From Martinezella rhizogenes (GTDB lineage: Bacteria > Pseudomonadota > Alphaproteobacteria > Rhizobiales > Rhizobiaceae), in assembly GCF_000799715.1 (NCBI RefSeq), contig NZ_JUHG01000016.1, positions 186,001 to 250,000 of the forward strand: a stretch of 64,000 nt of DNA. The letters run 5' to 3'. The translations under genes and the position numbers were made by a program. Each line of letters begins with the position of its first letter. The first letter of the stretch is position 1. The notes beneath the pieces were generated by a model. The model had not been told where the DNA came from and made no database searches. It was given only the letters and a program-made list of their open reading frames with translations. Below are positions 27,464-37,142 of the stretch, one piece after another.

Positions 27464-28759
27464 TCAGCCCTTGTGCGGCAGAAGCAGGCAGTCGAAATCA
27501 TTCCGCTTCAGCGCAGCACAGGCGGAGTTCGCGTCGTCGCGGCTACCGAAGCCGACGAAGCGGGCGCGATAGACCGTGTTGCTGCCCTTGCCGACGGCTT
27601 CGGTATAGGGCGAAGCATTGGCGAGCGCATTGCCGGCCTTCGACTGCGCGGCGGAAAGCAGATCCTTGGCGGCCTGTGCCGTTGGGGTCGCGGCGATCTG
27701 TACCTGCCAGCGGCCCGTGGCCGGCTTGCCGGCATTCAGAATTTCATCCATCGCCACCGGGCGGTCCATCGGCACGGTCACGTTCGGAACGGCGGCGAAG
27801 GCGAGCGGGGCCGGGACCTGCGCTGGATTGAACTCCGCGCGCTTGCGGGTTGTCGCCGTGGTCTGCGTATCGACGTCGACGGCAACGTCATCCGATGCCG
27901 AGGCTACCTCGACCTGCTTGACCTTGCCGCCACCGATGCTTGCAACCAGACGTGAGGTGGCGACAGAGTTGGCCTTCGGCACGTAGCGATCGAGAAGCGA
28001 AGCCATCAGCGCATCGCGGCCGCGGGCGGTCGCGCCGCCCATGACAACACCAATAACACGGCGATTGCCCTGGCGCACGGCGCTGACAAGGTTGAAGCCG
28101 GAAGCGTTGGTATAGCCGGTCTTGATGCCGTCCATGCCCTCATAGCGATACATCAGATTGTTGTGACCGCGAACGCGCTGGCCGCGATAGCTGAAGCCCG
28201 TCTGCGAGAATAGCCGGTATTCCTGGGGATAGTTGTTGATGAGCGCGACGGCAAGCGTCGACATATCGCGCGCCGTGGTCACCTGTGCCATGCTCGGCAG
28301 GCCCGAGGGATTGGTGAACACCGTGCGGCGCATGCCGAGTTCGCGCGCCTTCTGCGTCATCATGCGCGCAAAGCCGTTCTCGCTGCCACCGAGCGCCTCA
28401 CCCATGGCGGCGGCGGCATCGTTGGCCGACTTGATGATCATGCCGTCGACAGCATCACGCACGCTGACGGTGCTGCCCGCCTTCAGGCCGAGCTTGGTCG
28501 GGCTCTTGCCGGCGGCGTTGCGCGATACCGGTATCCTGCTGTCCCAGCTGAGCTTGCCGCGATGGATCGCCTCGAATGCCATATAAAGCGTCATCATCTT
28601 GGTCAGCGATGCCGGGTGATTGAGATCATCGGCATTGCTCGAAGCCAGCACCGAGCCGGTCTTCGCGTCCATGATGAAATAAGCGCTGCCCGCAAAGCTC
28701 GCCACGGGCGCCGCCAAAAGCACGACGGCCGCGGAGAGGGCCATCAGAATTTTTTTCAT
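27464..28759 (-). CDS. D-alanyl-D-alanine carboxypeptidase with C-terminal SPOR domain
   Basis: A 431-residue penicillin-binding protein (S11 family, DacF/DacA-like) that trims peptidoglycan stem peptides. The signal peptide is MKKILMALSAAVVLLAAPVASFA. The active-site motifs are S51-LTK, S111-AN and K213-TG. The last 80 residues form an SPOR domain (RWQVQIAATPTAQAAKDLL ... DDANSACAALK), which binds denuded septal glycan and suggests division-site localisation. The start at 28759 gives the signal peptide; an 11-codon extension upstream is rejected. Confidence 0.95.
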   Translation of the reverse strand: MKKILMALSAAVVLLAAPVASFAGSAYFIMDAKTGSVLASSNADDLNHPASLTKMMTLYMAFEAIHRGKLSWDSRIPVSRNAAGKSPTKLGLKAGSTVSVRDAVDGMIIKSANDAAAAMGEALGGSENGFARMMTQKARELGMRRTVFTNPSGLPSMAQVTTARDMSTLAVALINNYPQEYRLFSQTGFSYRGQRVRGHNNLMYRYEGMDGIKTGYTNASGFNLVSAVRQGNRRVIGVVMGGATARGRDALMASLLDRYVPKANSVATSRLVASIGGGKVKQVEVASASDDVAVDVDTQTTATTRKRAEFNPAQVPAPLAFAAVPNVTVPMDRPVAMDEILNAGKPATGRWQVQIAATPTAQAAKDLLSAAQSKAGNALANASPYTEAVGKGSNTVYRARFVGFGSRDDANSACAALKRNDFDCLLLPHKG

Positions 28760-28987
28760 ATTCGTCCCCAAACGAAACAAATGCCAATACACCGCGTCAA
28801 ACCGTTGTACGCTTTTGCGACAGAAGCCTGATATTCGGTGCGATATTGAGGCAACACCCTCAAGAGATTCCCAATTTTGCCTTTGCTGGTAAAATAACGG
28901 TTAACATATTGAAAATATGGCGCAGATTCAGCAAGGATTAACGGCGGTCAGGTACAGCATGGGGCTTCGCTAATCGGGTCAATCCCA

Positions 28988-30049
28988 ATGGAACAGGGCA
29001 TCAGAGATCGTCTCAAGCGCGCCGCGATCTCCGGCGGGCTGGAAACCGCCACATTTCTAAAGCGCCTAGGACTGATGCGCGACGCCGCCGGCCTCGGCGC
29101 CATCTTCACCCTGCATCATGTCCGCCCGACGCTGTCCCGCCGCTTTGCGCCGAATGCCCATCTGGAAATTTCTCCGGAATTTCTCGACCTCACACTGACG
29201 CGGCTGAAGCACGACGGTTATGATTTCATCGCCCTCGATATGCTGCCGGAGCGGATGGCAAGCAAAGACGACAAGCAGCCCTTCGCAGCCTTCACCCTCG
29301 ATGACGGCAATCGGGACAATCTCGACCATGCGCTGCCGGTCTTTGCTCGCCATGGCGCACCCTTCACGGTCTTCGTCGCCCAGGGCCTTTCGGAACGGAC
29401 GCACAGCCTATGGTGGGAAACGCTGGCCGATCTGCTGGAGCGGCTGGATCGCCTGACATTCGATTTCGGCGTGGGTCTGGAGAGCTTCGATCTCAATAAA
29501 GCCGGCCAGCGGCGGGCCGTATTCGCTCGTTTCGCGGCCTATGTCCATGACCACGACGAGACGGAGGCTGTCGGTCGGATCGATGAGCTTGCCCGCCAGA
29601 ACGGCCTGGAACCGCTCGATCTCGTGCGTGCCTCGATCATGGACCGAACGGAATTGAAGCGGCTTGCCATGCATCCGCTCGCCTCGCTCGGTGCCCATAC
29701 GGTGAGCCATCGCGCGCTTGCCCGGTTGCCGGAGGCAGAAGCGGCGGCGGAAATGTCGCTGTCGGCAGACTATGTTGCCGAGATCATCGGCCAGCGGCCA
29801 GTGGCGATCGCCTTTCCCTATGGTACGATTGAGGCAGCCTCATCCCGCGAAGCCCGGCTTGCGGCGAAACTCGGCTTTGAGATCGGCGTCACGACCCGGC
29901 CCGGGACGATCACGGCAGCAAATGCCGCTGCCGCCACCCTCTTGCCCCGGCTATCGCTGAACGGCCACTATCAGAAGGCGCGTTATGCCTCGGCGCTTGC
30001 CTCCGGCATCCCCATGCGACTAGCGCATAACCCCTTAAATCGGAATTGA
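28988..30049 (+). CDS. polysaccharide deacetylase (NodB homology domain)
   Basis: A 353-residue CE4-type protein. The catalytic region has AAFTLDDGNRDNLDHAL with the metal/catalytic Asp pair, and SLGAHTVSHRALARL with the His metal ligands; PVAIAFPYGTIEAASS is the typical later motif. There is no clear signal peptide, so it may act on a cytoplasmic or lipid-linked sugar, as in exopolysaccharide or lipid modification. The last codons (AHNPLNRN) lie inside a perfect 21-bp inverted repeat that probably ends the transcript. Confidence 0.9.
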   Translation: MEQGIRDRLKRAAISGGLETATFLKRLGLMRDAAGLGAIFTLHHVRPTLSRRFAPNAHLEISPEFLDLTLTRLKHDGYDFIALDMLPERMASKDDKQPFAAFTLDDGNRDNLDHALPVFARHGAPFTVFVAQGLSERTHSLWWETLADLLERLDRLTFDFGVGLESFDLNKAGQRRAVFARFAAYVHDHDETEAVGRIDELARQNGLEPLDLVRASIMDRTELKRLAMHPLASLGAHTVSHRALARLPEAEAAAEMSLSADYVAEIIGQRPVAIAFPYGTIEAASSREARLAAKLGFEIGVTTRPGTITAANAAAATLLPRLSLNGHYQKARYASALASGIPMRLAHNPLNRN

Positions 30050-30068
30050 TTTAAGGGGTTATGCGCTA
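30021..30068. terminator. perfect 21-bp palindrome between convergent genes, bidirectional terminator or REP element
   Basis: Arms of 21 bases (TAGCGCATAACCCCTTAAATC and its exact complement) around a 6-base loop. The left arm overlaps the end of the deacetylase CDS. It sits between convergent deacetylase and pdxH genes. A degenerate relative (CTTAAAT ... ATTTAAGGCCTTATGC) occurs at about 54382-54411, suggesting a repeat family. Confidence 0.7.
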
Positions 30069-30149
30069 ACTCAAAGTGTTACTGCGACCTTAGCGCGGCC
30101 GATTGGACGCGCGGCGCAGTAGTGGCGCGCCGGGCGCCGGTATAGTTCG

Positions 30150-30770
30150 TTACGGATACATCCGCACCTTTTCCCAGGCACCTTCCGGCACCTCGCGGCG
30201 GAATTCGACCCGGTCGTGCAGGCGGAATGGACGATCGTGCCAGAATTCGATCGACAGCGGCCGGATGCGGAAGCCGGACCAATAAGGCGGGCGCGGAATG
30301 TCGCCGAGGGCATAGCGCGCCGTATATTCGGCGACCGCCTTTTCCAGCGCAAAACGACCCTCGAGCGGGCGCGACTGCTTTGAAGCCCAGGCGCCGATGC
30401 GGCTGCCACGCGCCCTCGTCTTGTAATATTCGTCGGCTTCCCTGTCGCTCACCACATCAACCAGCCCGCGTAGCCGCACCTGCCGTCGTAGCGACTTCCA
30501 GTGGAAGCACATGGCCGCTTTCTTCTGGGAAAGAATTTCTTGGCCTTTCTGGCTCTCAAAATTTGTATAGAATACGAATCCCTGACTATCGAAACCTTTC
30601 AGAAGAACCATGCGGACATTTGGCAATCCATCCTTATCGACCGTTGCCAAGGCAACCGCATTCGGATCATTCGGCTCCGTGGCCTCTGCTTCGCGCAGCC
30701 AGGCGGCGAAAAGCGTGAAGGGTTCATTCTGTTCGGTGAAGTCACCGCTTGTTAACTCGTTTTCCGACAT
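30150..30770 (-). CDS. pdxH: pyridoxamine 5'-phosphate oxidase
   Basis: A 206-residue FMN flavoprotein that oxidises pyridoxamine/pyridoxine 5'-phosphate to PLP. Family motifs are [49 protein letters not shown] and the C-terminal [16 protein letters not shown]. The length is typical. It faces the lipoprotein gene divergently, with only about 65 bases between them. Confidence 0.96.
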   Translation of the reverse strand: MSENELTSGDFTEQNEPFTLFAAWLREAEATEPNDPNAVALATVDKDGLPNVRMVLLKGFDSQGFVFYTNFESQKGQEILSQKKAAMCFHWKSLRRQVRLRGLVDVVSDREADEYYKTRARGSRIGAWASKQSRPLEGRFALEKAVAEYTARYALGDIPRPPYWSGFRIRPLSIEFWHDRPFRLHDRVEFRREVPEGAWEKVRMYP

Positions 30771-30834
30771 ATTAGCTCAAATGCTCCGCAATTCCTAAAA
30801 ATCGCCAGTCCTTGATGCTGGCCAAGATACTCGG

Positions 30835-31293
30835 GTGGAAGTCATAACAAAGTCGACGGTTCATACAAAGCGCAAGCTTGTAAAAGGCGCGGCGATGGCG
30901 GTTGCCATTCTCTCCCTTTTCTCCCTTGGCGGCTGTGTCAGCGGCGGCATGGATATATTGAGTTCGGCGAAAGTGGATCGAAGCGTATCCACGGGCACCG
31001 TTCCGACAGCACCCGTCACCACCGACAGCATTTCCGACGAGACCACCGTGCGCAACGCCGTGACCTCGGCGGACCTCCACAAGCTCAATGGACAACCCGT
31101 GCCGTGGGCAAACGCCTCGACGGGCAGCGCCGGCGTCATCGACATGATCGTCGAAAACAATGGCTCCGGGCAGGTCTGCCGCCAGTTCCGCACGACCAGG
31201 CATTCCTATCAGGGTATCGCCAATTTCTCCGGCAGAACTTGCCTCCTCGGGCAAGGCGAATGGCAATTGCTAAGTTTCCAGCAGGCCGGCTGA
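30835..31293 (+). CDS. RT0821/Lpp0805 family surface lipoprotein
   Basis: A 152-residue protein starting with GTG. The signal sequence ends in a lipobox (LSLFSLGGC), so it should be lipid-anchored. The mature domain, with VRNAVTSADLHKLNGQPVPW, VENNGSGQVCRQFRTTRHSY and GQGEWQLLSFQ, fits the RT0821/Lpp0805 (17-kDa surface-antigen-like) family common in rhizobia. The ATG at 30895 would remove the positive n-region and is less likely. Function unknown. Confidence 0.85.
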   Translation: MEVITKSTVHTKRKLVKGAAMAVAILSLFSLGGCVSGGMDILSSAKVDRSVSTGTVPTAPVTTDSISDETTVRNAVTSADLHKLNGQPVPWANASTGSAGVIDMIVENNGSGQVCRQFRTTRHSYQGIANFSGRTCLLGQGEWQLLSFQQAG

Positions 31294-31600
31294 CCGCACC
31301 CCCTCCTCTTTCATGCCTCTGAAGCGACCCGCCTGAACAGACGGGTCGATGAGACGCGTATTGGCGAGCAACCCGGTGGAGACATTTTCGTTCTCCCGCG
31401 TCGAAGCTTAGCGAACGGCTAACCATTCCGGCAGATCGCCTGAGCAGGCTTGCCCGGCGTAACAACTGATTAGCAACTGTTCCCGCAGGATCACACCATA
31501 TGCGCGTCGACCCTCTTCGCATCCGCGGCACGGAGGGAGCGCGATCCATTCTATTGTTTCTTTTTGGGCGCCCCAATCAGGCCTGGCGCCGTCCAAATCG
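31294..31600. other. intergenic region before the DnaJ-like gene
   Basis: A weak 7-bp hairpin (CGACCCG/CGGGTCG at 31325-31348) with no T-tract may end the lipoprotein transcript. Nothing else was recognised; short frames here have no family similarity. Confidence 0.35.
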
Positions 31601-32764
31601 GTGGTTGAGATGATGCGCGATCCGTACAAGCTACTTGGCGTGAAGAGAGATGCAGGGCCGGACGAAATCAAGGCGGCATGGCGCAACTTGGCGAAGGCGG
31701 TTCATCCCGATCATAATATCGGCGATCCCACGGCAACGGAGCGCTTTGCCGAAATCGGCCGCGCATACGAGACGCTGAAGGACCCGCAGAGGCGCAGCCG
31801 TTACGATCAGGTGGCACAGATGGCCCAAGCCAAGACGCAGAGCCGCGAGCAGACCATTATGCAGCAACGCCATGCGGCCCGTGAAGCCGAGGAACGCGCC
31901 AAAGCTGCCCGCGCCAACGCCGAAAAAATCATGGAAGAACTCGCCCGCGCCAATGCGCGCAAGGCACAGGCAGCGGCGCCCGCCAATCCGCAGGCCACCG
32001 GCGCGAGCGAATCGCCCGAGGATATGGTCGAGCGCATTTTCGGAGCGAAGGCCGCGCGCGTGGCCCCAAGCCAGGCCGCGGCCGATACCGACACCGCAGA
32101 GGCGGAAAAGGCGAACAGCGCTGCGATCGACGAAACCCTTGCCGATGAGGAGCAGCTTGCGACGGGAACCGGTTCGAGCACCTCGCGCTCCCCTTTCGGC
32201 ATACTCGGTTCTCTCGTGCGTCGCATCACCGGCGTCGCTCCGGATAAGCCACCGGAGAAAACGCCGGAGATCGCCGCCGAGGCGACCATCACGCTCGACG
32301 ACATGCTCAAGGGGCAGTGGATCACAGTGCCGCTTTCCGAAGGGCGGGAAGCACGCTTCCAGGCGACGACCGATATCGGCAACGGGCAAGTCCTCCACCT
32401 GAAGAATCAGGGGCTGAAACTGCCGGGCATGCTGCGCGGCGATGTGGCGATCACCGTCCATCTTTCCACCGACAACCGCTTTACGCTGGACGGCTTCGAC
32501 GTCCGCACGACGCTTCCGGTCACCATCGAAAATGCCGTGCTCGGTTATGAGACAGAGGTCGAAGGGCTGAACGGTCAGGTCCGGCTAACGGTTCCCGCCT
32601 GGTCCGGTTCGGATCAGATCATCCGAATCTCCGGTGAAGGCTTACCGGACGGACAGGGTGGAAAAGGCGACCTGGTGGTGGAGTTGCGCCTGATGCTCTG
32701 GGAAAAGCCGGATGACAAAGTCACCGATTTGATGCGCAGCATGCGGGAAGGCTTTTTTCTATGA
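31601..32764 (+). CDS. DnaJ-domain co-chaperone-like protein (CbpA-like, no zinc finger)
   Basis: A 387-residue protein. The J domain at residues 6-70 (DPYKLLGVKRDAGPDEIKAA, HPD in KAVHPDHNIGD) is followed by an Ala/Glu/Lys-rich coiled-coil-like region (residues ~75-130), a low-complexity linker, and a C-terminal DnaJ substrate-binding-like domain (TLDDMLKGQWITVPL, GGKGDLVVELRL). It lacks the zinc-finger domain of DnaJ. The start is a GTG; an ATG two or three codons later is an alternative. It lies upstream of fabI with its own spacing, so shared transcription is possible. Confidence 0.88.
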   Translation: MVEMMRDPYKLLGVKRDAGPDEIKAAWRNLAKAVHPDHNIGDPTATERFAEIGRAYETLKDPQRRSRYDQVAQMAQAKTQSREQTIMQQRHAAREAEERAKAARANAEKIMEELARANARKAQAAAPANPQATGASESPEDMVERIFGAKAARVAPSQAAADTDTAEAEKANSAAIDETLADEEQLATGTGSSTSRSPFGILGSLVRRITGVAPDKPPEKTPEIAAEATITLDDMLKGQWITVPLSEGREARFQATTDIGNGQVLHLKNQGLKLPGMLRGDVAITVHLSTDNRFTLDGFDVRTTLPVTIENAVLGYETEVEGLNGQVRLTVPAWSGSDQIIRISGEGLPDGQGGKGDLVVELRLMLWEKPDDKVTDLMRSMREGFFL

Positions 32765-32885
32765 AATTTCAGTGACAACCGCACCCTTTGTTACGCTCCC
32801 TAACAGTTGATGATCTTGACAATGCTTGAACAGGGGATCGGCCTATGCCATAGGCAGGTTCAATTGTAATTCAAGGGAGCATAAT

Positions 32886-33704
32886 ATGGCTCAAGCCACT
32901 GGCCTCATGGCAGGCAAGCGCGGCGTCATTCTCGGCGTCGCAAACAACCGTTCCATAGCGTGGGGTATTGCCAAGGCCTGTTCGGACGCCGGTGCCGAAA
33001 TCGCATTGACCTGGCAGGGCGACGCTTTGAAGAAGCGCGTCGAGCCGCTCGCTCAGGAACTCGGCGCCGTTATGGCCGGCCATTGCGACGTCACGGAACC
33101 CGCGACCATCGACGCCGTCATCGATGCGCTCGAAGCCAAGTGGGGCAAGATCGATTTCGTCGTGCATGCCATCGCCTTCTCCGACAAGGACGAACTGACC
33201 GGCCGTTACGTCGACACGAGCCGCGATAACTTCGCGCGCACGATGGACATCTCGGTCTATTCCTTCACCGCCGTTGCCCAGCGCGCCGAGCGAATCATGA
33301 ATGACGGCGGCTCGCTGATCACCCTCACCTATTACGGTGCGGAAAAGGTCATGCCGCATTATAACGTCATGGGCGTCGCCAAGGCTGCTCTCGAAGCGAG
33401 CGTTCGTTATCTCGCCGTCGACCTCGGCGGTCGTGGCATTCGCGTCAACGCGATTTCGGCCGGCCCGATCAAGACGCTGGCCGCTTCCGGCATTGGCGAC
33501 TTCCGCTATATCCTGAAGTGGAACGAATATAACGCGCCGCTGAAGCGTGGGGTTACGATCGATGAGGTCGGCAATTCCGCACTTTATTTGCTCTCCGATC
33601 TCTCCACCGCCGTCACCGGCGAAATCCATCATGTCGATTCCGGTTACCACACCGTCGGCATGAAGGCTGTGGATGCGCCCGACATGTCGGTTCTCAAGGA
33701 CTGA
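32886..33704 (+). CDS. fabI: enoyl-[acyl-carrier-protein] reductase (NADH)
   Basis: A 272-residue SDR-fold enzyme for the last reduction in each fatty-acid elongation cycle. The nucleotide-binding loop is GVANNRSIAWGIA, and the catalytic Y-x6-K is Y159/K166 in MPHYNVMGVAKAALE, with GPIKTLAASGI as the substrate loop. GGGAG lies 7 bases upstream of the ATG at 32886; the 20-codon upstream extension is rejected. It is followed closely by the histidine-phosphatase gene. Confidence 0.96.
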   Translation: MAQATGLMAGKRGVILGVANNRSIAWGIAKACSDAGAEIALTWQGDALKKRVEPLAQELGAVMAGHCDVTEPATIDAVIDALEAKWGKIDFVVHAIAFSDKDELTGRYVDTSRDNFARTMDISVYSFTAVAQRAERIMNDGGSLITLTYYGAEKVMPHYNVMGVAKAALEASVRYLAVDLGGRGIRVNAISAGPIKTLAASGIGDFRYILKWNEYNAPLKRGVTIDEVGNSALYLLSDLSTAVTGEIHHVDSGYHTVGMKAVDAPDMSVLKD

Positions 33705-33723
33705 ACAACAGGAAGTCTGCACC

Positions 33724-34320
33724 GTGCCGCCCATCCTTTATGTGATCCGCCACGGTCAGACCGACTGGAATGCCGAACGCCGGCTGCAAGGCCAGAAGGA
33801 CATCGACCTCAATGCCATCGGCCGCGCGCAGGCGCGGCAGAACGGCCTTGAACTGGCCGAGATCCTCGCCTTCGAAAACCAGCCCTTCGACTTTGTTGCA
33901 AGCCCCATGCGGCGTACCCGCGAGACGATGGAGATCGCGCGGGAAGCCATTGGTCTGCCGCCGAAAGACTACCGCACCGACGAGCGGCTGGTCGAAGTCT
34001 CCTTCGGCGCCTGGGAAGGCTTCACCATCAAGGAACTGAAGGCGACCGAGACGGAGCGCCTTGCCGAACGCAATGCCGGCAAATGGGATTTCATCCCGCC
34101 CGGCGACGATGCGGAAAGCTATGAGATCCTCTCCTGGCGCGTCGGCGCGTGGCTGACATCCGTCGACAAGCCGACGGTCTGCGTCACCCATGGCGGCGTC
34201 ATCCGTTCGCTATTCCGGCTGGTCGGCGATGTCTCGAAAGAAGATGCGTCGGAGACGGAAATCCCACAGGACCGCATCCTGAAGATCGATCTACAGATGA
34301 AGATCATCGGCTGGATCTAG
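33724..34320 (+). CDS. histidine phosphatase family protein (phosphoglycerate mutase-like)
   Basis: A 198-residue protein starting with GTG after AGGAAG. The catalytic RHG motif is VIRHGQTDWNAE at the N-terminus, with the conserved Arg in ASPMRRTRETMEIA, the acidic EVSFGAWEG, and the second His in CVTHGGVIRSLF. Substrates vary in this superfamily (phosphoglycerate, sugar phosphates, cobalamin intermediates), so the function is not fixed. It is 19 bases after fabI and probably co-transcribed. Confidence 0.9.
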   Translation: MPPILYVIRHGQTDWNAERRLQGQKDIDLNAIGRAQARQNGLELAEILAFENQPFDFVASPMRRTRETMEIAREAIGLPPKDYRTDERLVEVSFGAWEGFTIKELKATETERLAERNAGKWDFIPPGDDAESYEILSWRVGAWLTSVDKPTVCVTHGGVIRSLFRLVGDVSKEDASETEIPQDRILKIDLQMKIIGWI

Positions 34321-34354
34321 GAGCAGCCGTTTGCTCGGCTAACGGCCACCAATT

Positions 34355-34615
34355 TCACTGCACGATATCGAGATCGTTGATGACGCGCTTGCCGTCGACT
34401 TCGGTGTAGAAAACGTCGACCTTGACGCCGACCTTCAGGCCGCTGAAATCGAAATCCTCCGGCGCCTGATAGTTCTTGCCGTCATCGAGCGTGATGCTGA
34501 AATTCTTCGCATCGACCTTCTTGATGGTGGACTGAACGTCGGCGCTTTCGGCAAAGCCGGCAACGGGGGCAAGAAAACTTGCCGTGGCCAGGAGCGTCGC
34601 AACAAAGAAGCGCAT
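34355..34615 (-). CDS. DUF1344 family small exported protein
   Basis: An 86-residue protein with a signal peptide (MRFFVATLLATASFLAPVAGFA) and a short beta domain (VQSTIKKVDAKNFSITLDDG ... DVFYTEVDGKRVINDLDIV), matching DUF1344, a small periplasmic family of rhizobia. There are no cysteines. It is a single gene convergent with the phosphatase gene. The frame extends upstream to 34744 but without a plausible start or family match. Confidence 0.85.
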   Translation of the reverse strand: MRFFVATLLATASFLAPVAGFAESADVQSTIKKVDAKNFSITLDDGKNYQAPEDFDFSGLKVGVKVDVFYTEVDGKRVINDLDIVQ

Positions 34616-34924
34616 CGGAGGGACCCTTTTATTCCATTTCAGTGCCAATTTTGATCTGACATAGATAATACTTTGAATATGGCGGAAGTTGCCCGCAACA
34701 ATGGCTTTCGCCGCCCAATTGATAAATGTGTCGTCACAATCCACAGCATGGTCTAATCTTTGTTTACCATATCAGGTGCTTGGCGGGCTTTCACCTTGCC
34801 GGTGCTCGCGCCGTCATCATGGAAAGAAAGATTTGCCTCGGCGGCTTTTTGGCCTATGAGTGTGCCGCAATTCCAAGAGACAAGACGCGGCCCGCCGCCG
34901 GGCCGCCGCAATCCGGTTGTTCCC
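34616..34924. other. divergent intergenic region between the DUF1344 gene and aroC
   Basis: The aroC frame is open back to 34760, but the translation there ([15 protein letters not shown], Pro/Arg-rich) is not AroC-like, so this is leader or promoter DNA. No riboswitch-like or palindromic operator was recognised. Confidence 0.35.
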
Positions 34925-36022
34925 ATGTCGCATAATAGCTTTGGTCACCTCTTCCGCGTCACCACCTGGGGCGAAAGCCATGGGCCGGCGCTCGGCTGCG
35001 TCGTCGATGGCTGCCCTCCCGGCCTGCGCTTCAAGCTGGAAGACATCCAGACCTGGCTCGACAAGCGCAAGCCCGGCCAGTCGCGGTTCGTGACGCAGCG
35101 GCGCGAGGACGATCTCGTCAAGATACTCTCCGGCGTGATGCTGGACGAGGACGGCGAAACGATGATTTCGACAGGCACACCGATCTCGATGCTGATCGAA
35201 AATACCGACCAGCGTTCCAAGGACTATGGCGAGATCGCGCGTAGCTATCGCCCCGGCCATGCCGACTATACCTATGACGTGAAATACGGCATTCGCGACT
35301 ATCGCGGTGGCGGTCGTTCGTCGGCCCGCGAGACCGCTGCGCGCGTCGCCGCCGGTGGCATTGCCCGTCTCGTCGTGCCCGGCGTCACCGTGCGCGGCGC
35401 GCTGGTGCAGATCGGCAAGCACAAGATCAACCGCGCCAACTGGGATTGGGCGCAGGTCGACCAGAACCCGTTCTTCGCACCCGATCCGGCGATCGTGCCC
35501 GTCTGGGAAGAGTATCTCGACGGCATTCGCAAGGCCGGCTCCTCGATCGGCGCGGTGGTCGAAGTCATCGCCGAGGGCGTGCCCGCCGGCCTCGGTGCGC
35601 CGATCTATGCCAAGCTCGACCAGGATATCGCCTCACTGCTGATGTCGATCAACGCCGTCAAGGGCGTCGAAATCGGTGAAGGCTTTGCATCCGCCGAACT
35701 GACCGGCGAGGAAAATGCCGATGAAATGCGCATGGGCAATGACGGCAACCGTATTTTCCTGTCCAACCATGCCGGCGGCATTCTCGGCGGCATTTCCACC
35801 GGCGAACCCATCGTCGCCCGCTTCGCCATCAAGCCGACCTCCTCGATCCTGACCGAGCGCCAGTCGATCGACGCCGACGGCAAGAATGTCGATATCCGCA
35901 CCAAGGGCCGCCATGACCCCTGCGTCGGTATCCGCGCCGTTCCGATCGGCGAAGCGATGGTTGCATGCGCCATTGCCGATCATTACCTCAGAGACCGTGG
36001 CCAGACAGGCCGGCTGAAATAA
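34925..36022 (+). CDS. aroC: chorismate synthase
   Basis: A 365-residue FMN-dependent enzyme converting EPSP to chorismate, the branch point to aromatic amino acids. Signatures are [20 protein letters not shown] at the N-terminus, [38 protein letters not shown], and near the end [19 protein letters not shown]. The start at 34925 ([10 protein letters not shown]) is the family start. It is followed by ribB 10 bases downstream, a coupling also known in other rhizobia. Confidence 0.97.
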   Translation: MSHNSFGHLFRVTTWGESHGPALGCVVDGCPPGLRFKLEDIQTWLDKRKPGQSRFVTQRREDDLVKILSGVMLDEDGETMISTGTPISMLIENTDQRSKDYGEIARSYRPGHADYTYDVKYGIRDYRGGGRSSARETAARVAAGGIARLVVPGVTVRGALVQIGKHKINRANWDWAQVDQNPFFAPDPAIVPVWEEYLDGIRKAGSSIGAVVEVIAEGVPAGLGAPIYAKLDQDIASLLMSINAVKGVEIGEGFASAELTGEENADEMRMGNDGNRIFLSNHAGGILGGISTGEPIVARFAIKPTSSILTERQSIDADGKNVDIRTKGRHDPCVGIRAVPIGEAMVACAIADHYLRDRGQTGRLK

Positions 36023-36032
36023 GGACTTTCTC

Positions 36033-37136
36033 ATGCCCTATGACCAGAAGCGTGTCGTGGAAGCCCTCCGGGCATTCGAGGCCGGCGAGATCGTCGTCGT
36101 CATGGACGATAACGACCGCGAAAACGAAGGCGACCTGATCGTCGCCGCCGTTCATTGCACGCCCGAGAAGATGGCCTTCATCGTCCGCCACACCTCGGGC
36201 ATCGTCTGCACGCCGATGCCGCGCGAGGAGGCCAAGCGCCTGAACCTCAATGCCATGGTGGCGGAAAACGATTCGGCGCACACGACCGCCTTCACCGTCT
36301 CTGTCGACTTCAAGCACGGCACGAGCACTGGCATTTCCGCCGACGACCGGACGCTGACGGTGCGCAATCTCGCCAATCCGAATGTTGGCCCGACCGATTT
36401 CGTCCGTCCCGGCCATATTTTCCCGCTGATCGCCCGTGAAGGCGGCGTGTTGATGCGCTCCGGCCATACGGAAGCCGCTGTCGACCTCTGCAGGCTCGCC
36501 AATCTGCCGCCGATCGGCGTCATTAGCGAACTCGTCAATGACGACGGCACGGTAACGCGCGGCCCGCAGGTGGTCGAATTCGCCGAGCAGCATGGGCTGA
36601 AGCTCGTCTCCGTCGCCGATCTCATCGCCTATCGCCAGCGCAAGGAAACGCTGATCGAGCTCGGCACCAGCTTCGACATCGACACGCCGTTCGGCAAGGC
36701 ACGCGCGCATACCTATTCGCTGCCCTGGGACACGATGCAACACCTCGCCGTCGTCTTCGGCGACATCCGCGACGGTATCGACATTCCGGTCCGCCTGCAT
36801 CCGGAAAGCGTCGCCGAGGACCTCTTCGGCAAACGCCGCCCGGTTGATTTCTACATGAAGAAGATCGCTGACGAAGGCCGCGGAATCATCGTCTATCTGC
36901 GCGAAGGCTCCGTCGGCGTCGGCCATTTCGACAATGGCCGCAAGGCGCGACAGGCCGAGCGTGAAAGCCATGCGGAAGCGCAGGCACGCGACAGCGAATG
37001 GCTGGAAATCGGCCTCGGTGCCCAGATCCTCAAGGATCTCGGCGTCAGCTCGATCAAGCTACTCACCAGTCGCGAGCGGCACTATGTCGGTCTGGAAGGC
37101 TTCGGCATCAAGATCGCCGCGACGGAGATTTGTTGA
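36033..37136 (+). CDS. ribB: 3,4-dihydroxy-2-butanone 4-phosphate synthase with degenerate GTP cyclohydrolase II-like domain
   Basis: A 367-residue RibBA-shaped protein. Residues 1-205 are a full DHBP synthase domain: VMDDNDRENEGDLIVAA, HGTSTGISADDRT, FVRPGHIFPL and SGHTEAAVDLC. Residues ~210-367 resemble GTP cyclohydrolase II (DEGRGIIVYLREG, DLGVSSIKLLTS), but the three zinc-binding cysteines of that enzyme are absent and the GQ/GE catalytic loop is changed. Only the RibB activity of riboflavin synthesis is therefore expected, with the second domain structural or regulatory. It lies 10 bases after aroC. Confidence 0.92.
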   Translation: MPYDQKRVVEALRAFEAGEIVVVMDDNDRENEGDLIVAAVHCTPEKMAFIVRHTSGIVCTPMPREEAKRLNLNAMVAENDSAHTTAFTVSVDFKHGTSTGISADDRTLTVRNLANPNVGPTDFVRPGHIFPLIAREGGVLMRSGHTEAAVDLCRLANLPPIGVISELVNDDGTVTRGPQVVEFAEQHGLKLVSVADLIAYRQRKETLIELGTSFDIDTPFGKARAHTYSLPWDTMQHLAVVFGDIRDGIDIPVRLHPESVAEDLFGKRRPVDFYMKKIADEGRGIIVYLREGSVGVGHFDNGRKARQAERESHAEAQARDSEWLEIGLGAQILKDLGVSSIKLLTSRERHYVGLEGFGIKIAATEIC

Positions 37137-37142
37137 GAGATT

